Assembly: GCA_963277665.1 (NCBI GenBank)
Contig: OY728130.1
Span: forward strand, 1,362,624,393 to 1,362,688,392
Source: Viscum album
Lineage: Eukaryota; Streptophyta; Magnoliopsida; Santalales; Viscaceae
Reading direction: 5' to 3'
DNA length: 64,000 nucleotides
Shown: one piece after another, positions 35,508 to 48,200 of the stretch
Position numbering within the stretch: position 1 is the first letter of the stretch
Layout: each line of letters begins with the position of its first letter
Program-made: the position numbers and the translations under genes
Notes under the pieces: model-generated
Database searches by the model: none
What the model was told of the DNA's origin: nothing
What the model saw: the letters and a program-made list of their open reading frames with translations, nothing else

Positions 35508-36409
35508 AACATCTATTACCAAAACACATCTTTATCTCTCGATTTCCAGGCCCTAAAATTTGGCAAACACTGGAAAACGGCGCCACCTTAAACTGTGCTT
35601 TTGTGCCACCCCTAGATTGTCCATTTCTTTGTCATTTCTCTCTTCACTGCTTCCCATAACCATTCTTCAACTTTCATTAAGAACTCCACTATCATGATAT
35701 ATTTTCTTTGATAGATCAGCTTTATCATCGTCAGAGTTATAATGGGAAGTACTGAAACATCCCATCTTCCAGCAGCATCATTCCTTCCAATCAAAACTGT
35801 ATAAGATTGGCATCATCATTTCTCCCCATTTCCTTCATAAGGCTTGCATCACAAGTTCTCCTGACACATGATATTTGGGAAATACATATCTGCAAATCAT
35901 CGTCTGGTTTTGATATAATACGAAATGCATGGAAACCTTAGAATTCCATGCCCTTCCACATTCTCTCTTCTTATTCAACCATTATTCTAAACTTCATGAA
36001 AATCATATGATTTTATTCTTCATGTAATCTCTTGCATGGCTTTCTGACATGAAGAATTTCATGGTCTTCTTCAAATCCTCATTCTTCTTCAATCATTCTC
36101 AGATGGATGATACTTCTCTATATTGATCCAATCATCCTCAAAGGGATGATACTTCTCCATTCTTCATTGTTGTAAACAATGTGTCACCTTGTACACAAGT
36201 TCTTTGAACTTAGGATCAGCTCAACAATTTTCTGAATCTCTTTCCTGGAGAATTTCACATGCTATGATTACATAACAATTCTTTAGGCATCCTCACTTCA
36301 GTCGATCTCCATTAACTTTGGAGTCCCGCTTCATCTCTTTTTTCATTTTGACCATCATTGACAACTATTGACAACAAATACAATCATCATAAACAAAGTG
36401 GTCCCAAAA

Positions 36410-37385
36410 ATCTCCCCCTTTGTATTTTGTTGTCAATACCTTAATGTCTCCTCAAATGAATGTGTAAATGTCAAAATTAAAATCTTATCTCTCCCCTTTA
36501 CTTCTTTCTCTCCCCTAAACATTCATTTCATTTCTCTCCCCCTTATTGACAACAAATACAAAGTTCATGGTAGAGAGGGTATCATTCCATACTTAAGCAA
36601 TGTGCCATAAATAATTTCACTCTAAGCTTACTTGAGCAATGCTCGGTGTAGAAAACAAGAGGATTTGATTTAGACAACAAAGCTGTCCATTATCCACTGA
36701 TCGTGATACCGCATGGGATGAAATCTCTTACAATTGTCTTCAGGGATTTTCTACTTTCATTCCAGGACAAAGATATTGAATGTGATAGAAAATAATCAAT
36801 CCTAAAATTCCTTCACACACTTCAACAAAAGGATTAAAAACATTCAAGTGCAATTATCATGATAAGTGGCCTTAGGGAAATTTTATTCTTCTTATGTCAC
36901 TAATTGACCTGGTTACTCCCCCTTTGTAAAATATATTTATTTTGAGTGACCATGGATGAGAGAAGAAACGACAAACCTTTTTCAATGACATGATATTCAA
37001 AAATTCTTCAGAGTAATTGAATTTTATACCAACTAATGTTGATACTGATTGGGATAATGAATCTGGCAGCTTCTTCATGTGTCTCCCCCTCAAGGGAACA
37101 CTTCTCATCACTGAATCTCTGGTACTCCCCCTGAGATATTGATTCACCTTCAATTCTCTACATTTAAATAACAAATACAATACACAAAGATTTAAGGAAT
37201 TAGGGTGGATCCTCCATGCTTCTTCAATGTGAGCAGGATGGCTGAGATGATTTTCTAATCCAAGAATCTCCATTTTCTCCACTCCTCACACTTTCACATT
37301 TGATCTTTAATTATGAATGTTGATGTGTGGATATCAATACTTATTCTATCTCTTTATGTGTGAATCATCTTTCCTAAAAATCTTT
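36410..37385 (-). promoter_or_regulatory. Multiple polypurine tracts upstream of the 3' LTR
   Basis: On the minus strand, tracts of the type AAGGGGGAGA recur at 36411-36420 (adjacent to the LTR), about 36534-36546, 36915-36925, 37081-37090 and 37123-37133. Shorter AGGGGAGAGA forms lie at about 36489 and 36506. A further one is at 37979-37989, inside gag. The tract next to the LTR is the likely plus-strand primer. Repetition of the tract is a known Sirevirus trait. The open frame at 36872-37282 on this strand shows no recognisable domain. Confidence 0.7.
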
Positions 37386-39326
37386 CCACACACTAGAATC
37401 TCCCGGTGCAGCTTTCATCCTCTTCATGAATTTTTGTTGGGCTGGAATAAATTCAAAACACTATCTGACGATATGACCAGACTTGTTGTACCTCACACAC
37501 AAAACATCTTTTTCTTCATGCAAAATCTTCTTTTTGTTTTTAGCACAATTCTTAGCCTATTCATCCTCCATATTTCTCATTATTTCCAAATCTTCTGGCC
37601 AAACTACCAGTATATAATTAGGGACTGAGAAATTAATATTGGATCTTCTACATGGATTCTTCTGAGTGGATTCTTTCTTAGTAGTTCTTTTGGATGCACC
37701 ACTCTTAAAATTCTTGGATTTAGAATCCAAGGGATTCTCAACTATCCTTCTTGAAATATTCTTGGGAGAATTTCTTTTCACATTGTTCATCTTATTTCTT
37801 TCAAAGGATGTGTCTTCATTCATTCCCAACTTCTGTGGTCTTCTTTTCTTATATGAACATGCACCATTCATATGACCACTCCTATTGCATTTATCACAGA
37901 TGTTATCAAACATTCCAAATCTGTTTGAAATATACATATGTTTCTGGATCGATGGATGTTGCTTCTCCCTCTATAGATTTCTCCCCCTTGATATGGGCTT
38001 TCTTTGTACTTTTACATTTACGGGATTGTGCCAACAATCCAGTGCACAATGCCCAAACCTATTGCAGCACCAGCATTGACCAACAAACCTTGACTTATTG
38101 TCATCTTCTTGATAAGGTTGCTGAATCTTCTTCTTGGTATGTTGTGGTTTCTAGTGGGACATATCTTCCACACTCTTTCCCCAATCCACCATATCCATGA
38201 TGGTAGGTTTCTTCTCACCTTTCTTCATCCATACTTGTTTAGAATTTTTCTTCCAACCTGTACTTTTTGTGGAAACAATTTTAGAAACATTAGTACCAGT
38301 TGGTATGGATGGTACATTTACTTTCTTATCTACTTGTGATAGATCAATGAGTGAAGCCATGATCTTCTTATCACATGTTGGAGGTCTTTTGACAATAGAA
38401 TCCTCCAGTGAACATTGGGTTCTAGCAGTAATTGTTTCCTTCTTTTGTGAAGACTCAATATGTGTCTTCTCAAGATTGGTCAATTGATCTTCCAAATCTC
38501 GACATCTCACATTGAGGATGACCTTTTGGTCTTCAATCATAGTCATCTTATCTTCACAAGCATTCTTCAATATTTCACCTTCATCTTCTTGCATCTTTAC
38601 TTTATTTTGTAACAAAATGTCAAGTTCATTGATCTTCTTCGAGTTATCTTCCAAATATAACTTCTTGAATTCATTTCCCCTCTTCAGCTCATCTTCAAGT
38701 GCATGGATCTTCTCTTCTAGAGTATTATTGACTACCTCTTTCTCTTCAACATATTTGAGCCTCTTTGAAGAACATACATCAAATTCCCTCTTTGTTGCCT
38801 CAAAGGATCCAACCTGTCTAGGGAGCTTTAGACATTCAACAATTTTTGCTTGTAAGCCTTTCTCCAAAACATCATTTTCTTCTTCCAGTTGAGTGATATT
38901 TTCTTGCATGCATTAAAATACTCCACAAACTAGGGATGTACACTTTTCAATAATACCATACAGATTCATTCTTAATCTACCAACTGATATTTCTTGAGAT
39001 GTTGTAGATTGATCATCACCACTTGTGCTAGCATTTTCATCACGAGAATAATTTCCAAATGTACTAACACATACCTCTTGATTAGTTGAGGTAGGAAGGT
39101 TGTCCATCTTCTTGGTGGGGACTTGATCCACCTTCTCATTACTTTCCAAGTCCGGTGTGTCGTCAACATCAGCCAAATATGGAGAAACAGATGCTTCCTC
39201 TTCTTTAGATAAGAGGGAATTCTTCTTCAATTTTTTCTTCTCTTTATTTTTCCTGTTCATCATGGTCTTTGTAGATATATCTTTCTTCTCAGAGATAGTT
39301 GAATCATTACAAACACTGCTCTTCAT
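37386..39326 (-). pseudogene. Sirevirus-type Gag: coiled coil plus zinc knuckles, three or more premature stops
   Basis: One reading frame runs from the ATG at 39326 (MKSSVCNDSTISEKK) to about 37386. It begins with a polar Lys/Ser/Glu-rich region (39326-38950). A long heptad-rich coiled-coil segment (38909-38430, e.g. ITQLEEENDVLEKGL and LEEKIHALEDELKR) follows. After a Lys-rich linker come zinc knuckles CWCCNRFGHCALDC (near 38070-38030) and CDKCNRSGHMNGAC (near 37900-37860). A third decayed knuckle lies near 37500 (CVRY-NKSGH). In-frame stops are at 38910-38912 (TAA), 38148-38150 (TAG), 37971-37973 (TAG), 37557-37559 (TAG) and one in the third knuckle. The N-terminal capsid domain usual in copia Gag is not seen, and no pol follows. 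In the family such a Gag would form particles and bind RNA. Confidence 0.75.
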
Positions 39327-39400
39327 TGATAACACAGGAAAGAAAATCAGGTCTTCAAAAGAGAATAACTTTACTGTAGAGAATCCAATAGACGTGAACC

Positions 39401-39415
39401 TACCTCTGATAGCAA
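39401..39415 (-). promoter_or_regulatory. Primer-binding site of the Sirevirus-like element
   Basis: The minus strand reads TTGCTATCAGAGGTA one base after the 5' LTR end (CTCGCA). It is an initiator tRNA-Met type site with one change from TTGGTATCAGAG. Confidence 0.75.
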
Positions 39416-39416
39416 T

Positions 39417-42286
39417 TGCGAGGACCAGTTTGGTATATACCTAACACTGAAGGGGTGGGTGAATCGGTGATGGGGTCTTTTTAAACCAATTTTAAACTTT
39501 TATCCATGTACCTCTTGATCTGTTAGGATCTTGATTTTCTTATTCTCTTTTCCCTGTCGCATACAATAATAGAAAGCAGTAGAAATATGAACACGATATT
39601 TTTACAAGGTTCACTACTCAATAAGAGTACCTACATCTTTTCCATGCCTGGATATGACCAGTGCATGGATTCTACACTATGATGTGATATGCAATTACAA
39701 CGGAGTGGCTAGGAATACAATCCTCTAGCCAGTGTGAGTACCTACACTTCAGAGGGGGTGGGAAACAATCCTCATCCCTGGACTGGTGATGACCTAGTAC
39801 AACTTGCAGCCTCTAGCTAGTTGTTTATACTACCTATGGAGATAGTCTTATTCCTTCTTAATAAGGTAGGTTCTTCTCGTGTTCTTCTTTAGTGCTCTTC
39901 ACTGGATTACTTACATAGTAGTAGGCAAGAAATTCTCTTCTTTCTTTCTCTTCTTCTCTTCCGAAAAAACTAACTACACTAGTTCTTCTTCTTTCATCCA
40001 CTTAGTGCAACAACTGACTGCACTAATCTTCTTATTTCTTTAGCTAAAATCACACACACCAATGTGATTATTTGAACAATGAGGTTTTTTTCACATTAAA
40101 TCATCTAAATTAAACCACCCAGAATAATTGACAGCCTTCAGTTTAGCATACTATATTCTTCTTCTTCTTCCTTACTTTCTCATTGACCCAGTATAATTGC
40201 AGTGTCTTAATCTCTTTCTTGAATTCTCAATACCAACACATGAGTGTATCATTATACTAACTTCTTCCTTTGTGCAGATATGAATTCAATTGCACATCTA
40301 TTTCTTCTTCACTTCGCAAAGCACAACGAGAGTGTTAAACAGCAGTCATGTGAGTGTGGTTCTACTTCTCTTCATGATACCGAAAGTTCCACAACACTTC
40401 CTTCTTCACAAAGTCTCTTCGAGAGTGCTATGCACCTGTCGAAGGCCTGCGGTACCCTCAAATTTTTCACTCAACCTTCTAGGTGTCTTGTGCATAAAAT
40501 TCAAGCCTTGCACATAAAAACACCTTTTGGTGTGAAAACCCCTTTTCGTGTAACCCTTCTTTTTTCATGCAGAACTTCCCTTTTCGAGAAACACATTCAT
40601 TTTCGCGCAACACTTATTCTTTTCATACAATACTATATACTTCAATTTTTCTGTGCGTCAGAGCTCTGGATATGTCTATGTGTCGAGTCACACACAATGA
40701 GAGGGGATCACCTCATATTTATAGGCAGTTTGGACCCTGCACGTAAAACCCCTTTCTGCGCGGAAAACTGTCTCTCAATTCTTGATATTACACGCACCTT
40801 CCTGGATTTTTCACACAACTCAGGACATTGCCATTTTTCGACTATCTAATCAAAATACACCAATTACGCACAAAATTCCACACCACGTTCCATATTGCGC
40901 TCAAACCCAATCTTTCCCACGACATTATATTTCGAACACTGCTCCAATATTTCGTGCATCTCATGCCTTTGCCAGTTTTCATCATTCTAAGCATGAAACA
41001 CCAATTACGCGAAATATTCCACACCGCATTCCATATTGCTTGTAAACCCATCCTTTCACGCAACATCTTATTTCGTGCAATGATCCAATTTTTCATGCAG
41101 CTCAGGCCTTTGAAAATTTTTGAGTTTCTGATCTCAAAACACCTTTTGCGTGAAAAATATCATTCCCCTATTTCACGCATCCCACAAAAATTTCACGCAG
41201 ATTTTCATTTTGCGCACATCTCGCTGATTTTTTGTGCAACCCGCTACTATTTCATGCACCAATTTATTTTTTCACACAGCCTGCCTAAATTTCTACGCAC
41301 TCAATCCCTTTTCATTATTCGATGTTTCTAACCTTAAATAATGCCTTGCATGCCAAATTCTAAACCATCTTCAATCTTTCACGCAACATCCATTACCAAA
41401 ACACATATTCATCTCTCGATTTTCAGGCCCTAAAATTTAGAAAACACTGGAAAATTGCGCCTCCTTAAACTGTGCTTTTGTGCCGCCCCCATATTTTCCA
41501 TTGCTTTGTCATTTATCTCTTCACTTCTTCCCATATCCATTCTTTAACTTTCATCATGAACTCCACTATCGTGATATATTTTCTTTGATAGATCAGCTTT
41601 AGCATCGTCAGAGTTATAATGGGAAGTACTAAAACATCCCATCTTCCAGCAGCATCATTTCTTTCAATCAATACTTTATAAGATTGGCATCATCATTTCT
41701 CCCCCTTTCCTTCATAAGGCTTGCATCACATGTTATCCTGACTTATGATATTTGAGAAATACATATCAACAAGGCATCGTCTGGTTTTGCTATAATGTGA
41801 AATGCATGGAAACCTCAGAATTCCATGACCTTCCACATTCTCTCTTCTTATTCAACCATTATTCTAAAATTCATGCAAATCATATGATTTTATTCTTCAT
41901 GTAATCTCTTTCACAGCTTTCTAACAAGAAGTATTTCATGGTCATCTTCAAATACCCATTCTTCTTCAATCATTCTCATATGGAAGATACTTCTCCATGC
42001 TGATCCAATCATCCTCAAATGGATGATACTTCTCCATTATTCATTGTTGTAAACAATGTTTCACCTTTGACACAAGTTCTTTGAACTTAGGATCATCTCA
42101 ACAGTCGTATGAATCTACTTCTTGGAGAACTTCCCACGCTATGATTACATAAAAATTCTCCAGGAATCCTCACTTCAGTCGATCACCATTAACATTGGAG
42201 TCTTGCTTCATCTCCTTCTTCATTTTGACCAGCATTGAAAACTGTTGAAAACAAATACAATCATCATACACAAAGTGGTCCCAACA
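39417..42286 (-). repeat. 5' LTR of the Sirevirus-like element (right copy)
   Basis: It is the same length as the left copy (2870 bp), runs TGCGAGGACC to GTCCCAACA on the plus strand, and has a TATA box at 40716-40723. The 141-bp duplication is kept (period start at 40861 and 41002). Most CGCG motifs of the left copy read TGTG, CACG or CATG here, and only 40601-40608 keeps TTTCGCGC. Confidence 0.92.
40716..40723 (-). promoter_or_regulatory. TATA box in Sirevirus-like 5' LTR
   Basis: TATAAATA on the minus strand lies within CTGCCTATAAATATGAGG. Transcription would start near 40690 and run leftward. The former E2F-like sites lie mostly upstream of it. Confidence 0.55.
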
Positions 42287-42291
42287 CAAAG
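42287..42291. repeat. Target-site duplication CAAAG, right copy
   Basis: This is an exact repeat of 33535-33539. To the right of it the gypsy RNase H start resumes (KGASFDVFCNA, matching the family's Y/F-C-D-A-S). Confidence 0.9.
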
Positions 42292-43795
42292 CATTGCAGA
42301 AAACATCAAACGAAGCTCCCTTAGCTACAATACAATGAATTGGAAAACATAACAACCACTCCTTAAATTACTCAAAAGCTCCCTGACACTGATCAGTTCA
42401 CATTAATGCACGATCATTTCAGGTCAATGTGATCAGAGGAGTTGAAACCTGAGAGAAATCAACTATGAACCTCCCGTAATAGACTACGAGACCACAGAAA
42501 CATCACACATTTGCCACTATCTTGTAGGCTTCCCAAGACCCAACTACTTTTATATTCATCAAATCCATGACAACTCCCATCTAGGACACAACATGCCCCA
42601 AGAAAATAGTTTCTCGATCCCAAAACTCACACATTGACAATTTTCCAAACAACTAGTTTTTTACGAAGAACTCCCAAAATGTTGTGTATATTCTCTACAT
42701 GATCCTCTTCAAATGCGGAGTACACAATGATGTCATTGATGAAACCCCCCACAATATTATCTAGGATCTCATGGAACACAGCATTCATCAATATGATGAA
42801 CACAGTTGGGTCATTATTTACACCAAAAGACATTACAATGAACATGTAACGCCCATGATGACAACAAAAAGAAGTTTTTGAGATATCTTCATCCTTCACA
42901 CTATCTGATGATATCCAAACCACAATTCAATCCTAGAAAACTAACATGAACCCTTCAATTGATCTAATAAATCATCAATCAATGAAAGGGGATAGATATT
43001 CTACATTTTCGCTTTGTTTGAGAGATGATAATCGATACATAACAACAAACTACCATCATCCTTATTCACAAACAAAACTAGTTCACACCATGGTGACACA
43101 CTTGGATGATAGAAACCACATTATAACAGACTTTTGAGCTTTATACGCATCTCCTGGAACATAGAAGGAGGAATCCTATATGGAGGCATAGATATAAGAG
43201 ATGCTTCTGGCTGTTCCTCAACCCCAAACTTGATCTCTCATCTAGGGGGTAACTCTACATAATCTTCTGTAAATACATTAAGGTACTCTTCTATAACACT
43301 GGTAAATTCCAACTGATGAACCTCTGAAGAACATAAAATCAACTCATCCATCAAGGATGATAAGGAAAAAACACGCCTCTGGCCCATTGGAGTGTCTCGC
43401 TCGCCAACAAACACTGTCGGCTCTCCATTAGTATCGAAGAACACCACCTTCCTCCTGAAGCAACCCATGATAGCCTGCACTAAATAAAACTAATCCATGT
43501 TGGGGATGACATAGTATGGTCATATCTGTAAACATAGAAAATATCCCCAAGAGTCGTGCAACCCCAACACAAGCTCATAGTCTCAACATACTACAAACAA
43601 GTCAGTTCAACCTCCAACTAGTGTATTTAACGCCAAGGGATCTGGAATCATCTCTACCTTATGTTCCAAATCATGGAAAAGGGCATGTAATATGAAGGAG
43701 TGTGTTGCTACTAAATTAAACAAGGCATATACCCATGTAGAAAACAAGAAAAGGTTACCTTGAACGTTGTCTAGATCACCTGGAACTGGAAACAC
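42292..43795 (-). pseudogene. Gypsy protease, RT and start of RNase H relic
   Basis: Protease: 43795-43607 includes ATHSFI where relatives have DTGATHSFI, so the catalytic D-T-G is lost. The linker at 43480-43238 (GCFRRKVVFFDTNGEPTVF, VIEEYLNVFTEDYVELPPR) is typical of gypsy protease-RT junctions. RT: 43230-42950 gives ISMPPYRIPPS, SVSPW and SLLLCIDY across frames. 42923-42627 gives SFCCHHGRYMFIVMSFGVNN and GGFINDIIVYSAFEEDH, the active site with FIDDI changed to FINDI. RNase H starts at 42400-42292 and stops at the nested insertion. Several frameshifts and stops. Confidence 0.88.
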
Positions 43796-44878
43796 TAATG
43801 CATGAAGTTGACAATGACCTCCTCCATAATCTCTCTAACCCGGATGTCGACCACCACCAAAACCACACTCTTCTCTCTGAGGACGGGGAGTGTCATGGGG
43901 TTTTCCTCTACCTACCCCATCTTATTTATTCTAATCCAAAGATGGTGCAACCTGCTACTGCTACCTTGGATAGAACTACCTCAACAGTGGAACATGGAGC
44001 GGAACACCTAGTGCATGTTGACCACTCTGAAAGGTTGGAAACTCTCGTGGATGATGAAATCATCCACCACAAGAAAAACATTCACCCAATATCTTGGAAT
44101 AGGCCTGAGATTCACACCCCCAGATAAACGGGATGTTGAAGGGATGGGACCTACCCTCAGTATAACATAAACTCTACTACCTTAAAAACTGGGAACCCCA
44201 TACCACAACTCATCTTCAAGAAGAATCCTGACAACTCCCCTCTCATTAAGATCCAGTTCTGGATAATGTCCTCTCAATGACCTCTTCCCTCAACAACACC
44301 TAAAGATATGTCTTCAGCATAAATGGTGTGACCTGGCACTGGATATCTTGTCGTAAAGCCTCCTAGAAATGCCTTTACTTAGACTCCTCATATGGAAATA
44401 GGTCCGAAGCATATCGTAAATGGTTCTTGAAATAAATTCCAAACTCTCACATACTAGAGCTCCCCTGTTGAAGGCTAAGCAGCTCCTGGGGTCTGGACAC
44501 CTTCGCGATCGAATAAAGAAACCCCACTCTGAACTTGTCTCAGAACTCCTCCCATGAGACTATTAACTCCTTCAATCCTTGAGGAACAAGAAACACCACT
44601 GCCTCGCTTCCCCATGTAGCCTCATCCCATAGAAAGACCCTCAGTGATCCTTCTGAGCACGGATCGAACTGAACGCTATATCAACCTCCTCCATCCAATC
44701 TTCAATGAAAGAATCTGAAACAGTTCCCTCATACTTCTACAGACTTTGGAACTGAAATTCTTTAAGTTTCCTCCTCCAAGTGTCATTTTTTGTCATACTC
44801 TACCCTATTTCGATCAGTTGGAACTGCCTGCTAGTCATATTCTATGTGAACCTGATAAGAATGTTGACCTGGAGCCAT
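43796..44878 (-). pseudogene. Gypsy gag relic of the old element
   Basis: The likely start is MAPGQHSYQVHIEY at 44878, soon followed by a TAG. Around 44660-44440 the frame reads DEATWGSEAVVFLVPQGL, ELIVSWEEF-stop-DKFR and PQELLSLQQGSSSM. These match the capsid signature of gypsy Gag (A..WW.........TW.EF...F, then EF..L.QG.M.V). Zinc knuckles are not clearly visible. The plus-strand open frames at 43798-44127 are shadows. Confidence 0.7.
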
Positions 44879-45242
44879 ACCTACAAAATAAACAAAAGTT
44901 AGAGATCATAACCCTGTAATATGGAAGACATAACATTAATTAATTATTTTTTATTCATTTTTGGTTAACCTATACCAAGGTATACTTGTTCGAACATAGG
45001 CACAAAGAATAATTATGCCTCATCCTTTCCTAGGTTTCTACCCTGCAACTAGTATCACCTCATTTAGTAGCCATTGTAAACATAAATGTCAGTGGATAAA
45101 ATTACAAGGGGCCCTAAAGGCCCATGTCACAGCTGATATCTAGTGGTTACATCACTTTATAAACTTTTCTGACACTATTTTCCTACCAACCCATGCAACC
45201 TCACATATGCCTAACTCCAAACTCTATCCTATCACTCAACCA
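44879..45242. other. Untranslated leader between PBS and gag of the old gypsy element
   Basis: No open frame is visible. Length and position are normal for a gypsy leader. Confidence 0.5.
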
Positions 45243-45256
45243 AAACTCTGATACCA
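45243..45256 (-). promoter_or_regulatory. Primer-binding site of the old gypsy element
   Basis: The minus strand reads TGGTATCAGAGTTT, a near-perfect plant initiator tRNA-Met PBS, one base from the LTR end. Confidence 0.85.
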
Positions 45257-45257
45257 C

Positions 45258-48200
45258 TATTTCACAACCCCCTCCCCCCATGTTGTATCCATCATGGGTA
45301 GGAAATGTGAGAAGAGAGATAGTTACCCTTAGTCCCACCTCCATTAGTCCCTGGGTTGGATTCTAGTACCAAGGGTATAGTAACCACACAAATGGGAGGC
45401 ATTACCCTCTAGGAGAACACATGAAAAAGAGAGATAGAAGACAGACACCAACCAAATCCAACTCAAACTTCAATGTAAATGAAATCCCAAGTACACATAT
45501 ATAATTTCATGAAAGAACTACTACAACTTAATGGAAAAACAATAAGTACCAAAGGAATGTAAAAACAATAGTGATCACGATGCATGAACAGCTCCTGTAA
45601 CCCCAAGCTTGTAGTAACCAATCTGATCTCCAACCTGATCTAAGTGACCTTAAAAACATTTTATATATACGTAGGGTGTGTATAACAACATACTCATTAT
45701 AATCCTCCCAATAACCTATCTTTCAAAAGTAAATAAATCATGCTAAAGAAGAGTCAACAACAAGTGAAACTAAATCCTCACCTTAACTGGTATACTATGT
45801 TCCTAGCCTCACCAGGGCTACTCTCACCAAGTATTACATACAATAGTATATAATATAATAAATAATATCAAGGGTACCTAACTACTAATTCCCCACTAGT
45901 TTTCCGATTTTCCTCAATATCTCACATCCTAAGCATCTCTCTCCAAAATGGATTACTCACAGAATCCTAGGTGAAGCACCACAACATACACCTCTTGCTT
46001 CACAACCACCACATTCACATAACCAATGAATCCAGGTAGTTTCCATGATCCACCATAGCTTTTATAAAGTATATATTTCATCAAGAATAACCCTCAAGCC
46101 ATTATAGCCCACACACCGAGAAAGGATCCTTAGTCCATCACACCCTATACACGTTATGCCTATAGTAGTCCATAGGAAAATATATACAGAATATATGTGT
46201 GTGAATAACCAGAAGCCATTAAATCCCCCTATACACATATATGGGGAAAACTAACCGTTGTGATTACCAACAAAAGTAACTAACAAAAGAAGAGAGTGGG
46301 GCCAAAGGGGCTAGTCATCCATCCATCCTCCCACTGGAATGTTGGGGAAAACTCCCCCTAGGGATGAGAATCCCCGATGTGTTAGTTTCCACATATTATG
46401 GGGTATAAAAGCATAAAGAAACAAAAAAGTATGGAATATGTAATAGTTCACAACCACACTATAGTCATAACCTATTATTAGACTCAACTACAACTAATGT
46501 CTCTTAGTGTCCATGTTGCCACTGTTAATACTAGGTATCCTATAACACACAACCATTTAAAGAGCTACATTAGATTAATTTTTTCCTTTTTATCTGTGTA
46601 AATTTATGTTAATTGGTTATTTAAACATTTATTATACATTATAAAATCCTGATTACATTTCATTAGCATCACAGCCAAAGTCCACATCCCCTTTAAATTG
46701 AAACCCCATCATTGCGTCTAAGAAGGATCTAACCCCATGGGTTAACATCATTTATTCAATCAATTATTAATAGAATTATTACATTCCCATATTCCTAGGA
46801 ATTATAGATAAACATTCTAAGCTACCAAAAACGAGGGGGATCAACAAATATAGTAGATAAACTACCCATCAATTATTTTCCACCTATAGATTAATAGTAT
46901 GCTCATCCTCATTCGAGAATCTAAACTTGGAAAGCATTTGGAATATGCCACATGTCTTCACCTATTTTTGGAAAAAAGGGTAAAAAAACTAGATGCCTTG
47001 ATCATTGGAGAATGTAATGAAGATAAAAAAACAATAATATTCAGTAAGCATTCAACATTCATATCCAACTCGTTTCATCACCTCTGGTGTCCTCCCTGAC
47101 ATCCACATGAATAAACTGATGCATCTCGCCACTCTAGCTACCAACTACCACCAAAACCAAGGGTCCTCCCTTCCCCCACACATCATAATAGTCATCCAGG
47201 ATAACATCCTAACACAAGATTCACGAAATCAAACATTATATCGACTGGGATCTCGGACCTTAAACAAGGCATCTAGCCTTCATAAACAATGAGCACTCAC
47301 TGCTCCAAGCATAAGGATCTTGGCCTTTAAAATCAAGAGAGTAACTAAAAACCCCTCAAGAAAATATCTTTTATCCAAAAACTATCTATCTAATCCATCT
47401 TGAATTTGTCGGTTTATTTAAATATACAGAACTACATCCATTTGATTATCAATACTTTACCACATAAATAACCAAATTTAAAACATGAATATTTATCATT
47501 ATCCAATTAATTTACAATTAATCCCAAATTTATGTTATTTAAAAATTTCTACCAATACTGACATGTTAAACAAAACAATCATATATGTCACACTATCTAA
47601 AAAAAGGCAATAACATATCATTGATACCAATTTGTTTATCTGGTACAAATATTTACTATGTCAATTCCATTGTGATCCATTAATCTAAAACATGATAACT
47701 CTCTAGATTCACATAAAATAATAGTGAATCCAGGACCACCTACCTCAAAAGGTTTCTAATGCTCTTTGCACAAGAATAGTCCCAAAAAAACAGGTCATGA
47801 TCACCTCTCTTAGAGGACTGCATCCACCCAGGGATGTAGAGACCCCACCACACCATCCACCACCAAAGATAACTCTATTAAGAAAATTTTTATAGTATTT
47901 TATTATAGGTTAAAGATAAATATATGGAAAGAAACCCATAATAATTGTGTTAGATCATACCTTATATCGAAGATTGACTGATACTGCTTTGTTTCACCAA
48001 AACAAGGCGTGCACAAGTAGCTTGAATAAACTCTAGGGAAGACAAGATCCTAGGATACTACACTATACATGACCCCTACCAGAAGGAAATAAAGGTTTTT
48101 GGATATAAAATTAGGGAGCAAGGAGTAAGAACAATGGAGGAAGATATCTCATCCCTTTAGAAGATTTAATTGATATGTGGTTTAAGATATGATGGATTCC

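Larger units (their letters stand above)
33540..36409 (-). repeat. 3' LTR of the Sirevirus-like element (left copy)
   Basis: It pairs collinearly with 39417-42286 at equal length. It starts TGAGAGGACC on the plus strand and ends GTCCCAAAA, where the other copy has GTCCCAACA, so its own terminal dinucleotide has mutated. It keeps many CGCG-containing motifs that the other copy has lost. Within it, 34983-35123 and 35124 to about 35245 are a tandem duplication with a 141-bp period. Confidence 0.92.
33540..42286 (-). mobile_element. Non-autonomous Sirevirus-like Ty1/copia element nested in the old gypsy element
   Basis: Two 2870-bp LTRs (33540-36409 and 39417-42286) and a perfect CAAAG duplication bound the element. 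On the minus strand it starts TGTTGGGACC and has an initiator tRNA-Met-type PBS after the 5' LTR. The interior of about 3.0 kb encodes only a gag with a coiled coil and zinc knuckles, and carries repeated polypurine tracts before the 3' LTR. Multiple polypurine tracts, long LTRs and coiled-coil Gag are features reported for the Sirevirus genus. No protease, integrase, RT or RNase H was found, so the copy could not move by itself. Confidence 0.85.

Noticed and set aside
37666..38892. Plus-strand ORFs (up to 149 codons) rich in Phe, Ser and Leu
   Set aside because: They are antisense shadows of the Gag coiled-coil and knuckle frame on the minus strand.
43798..44127. 109-codon plus-strand ORF
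   Set aside because: It is the antisense shadow of the old gypsy gag region. The His/Asn-rich composition is a by-product.
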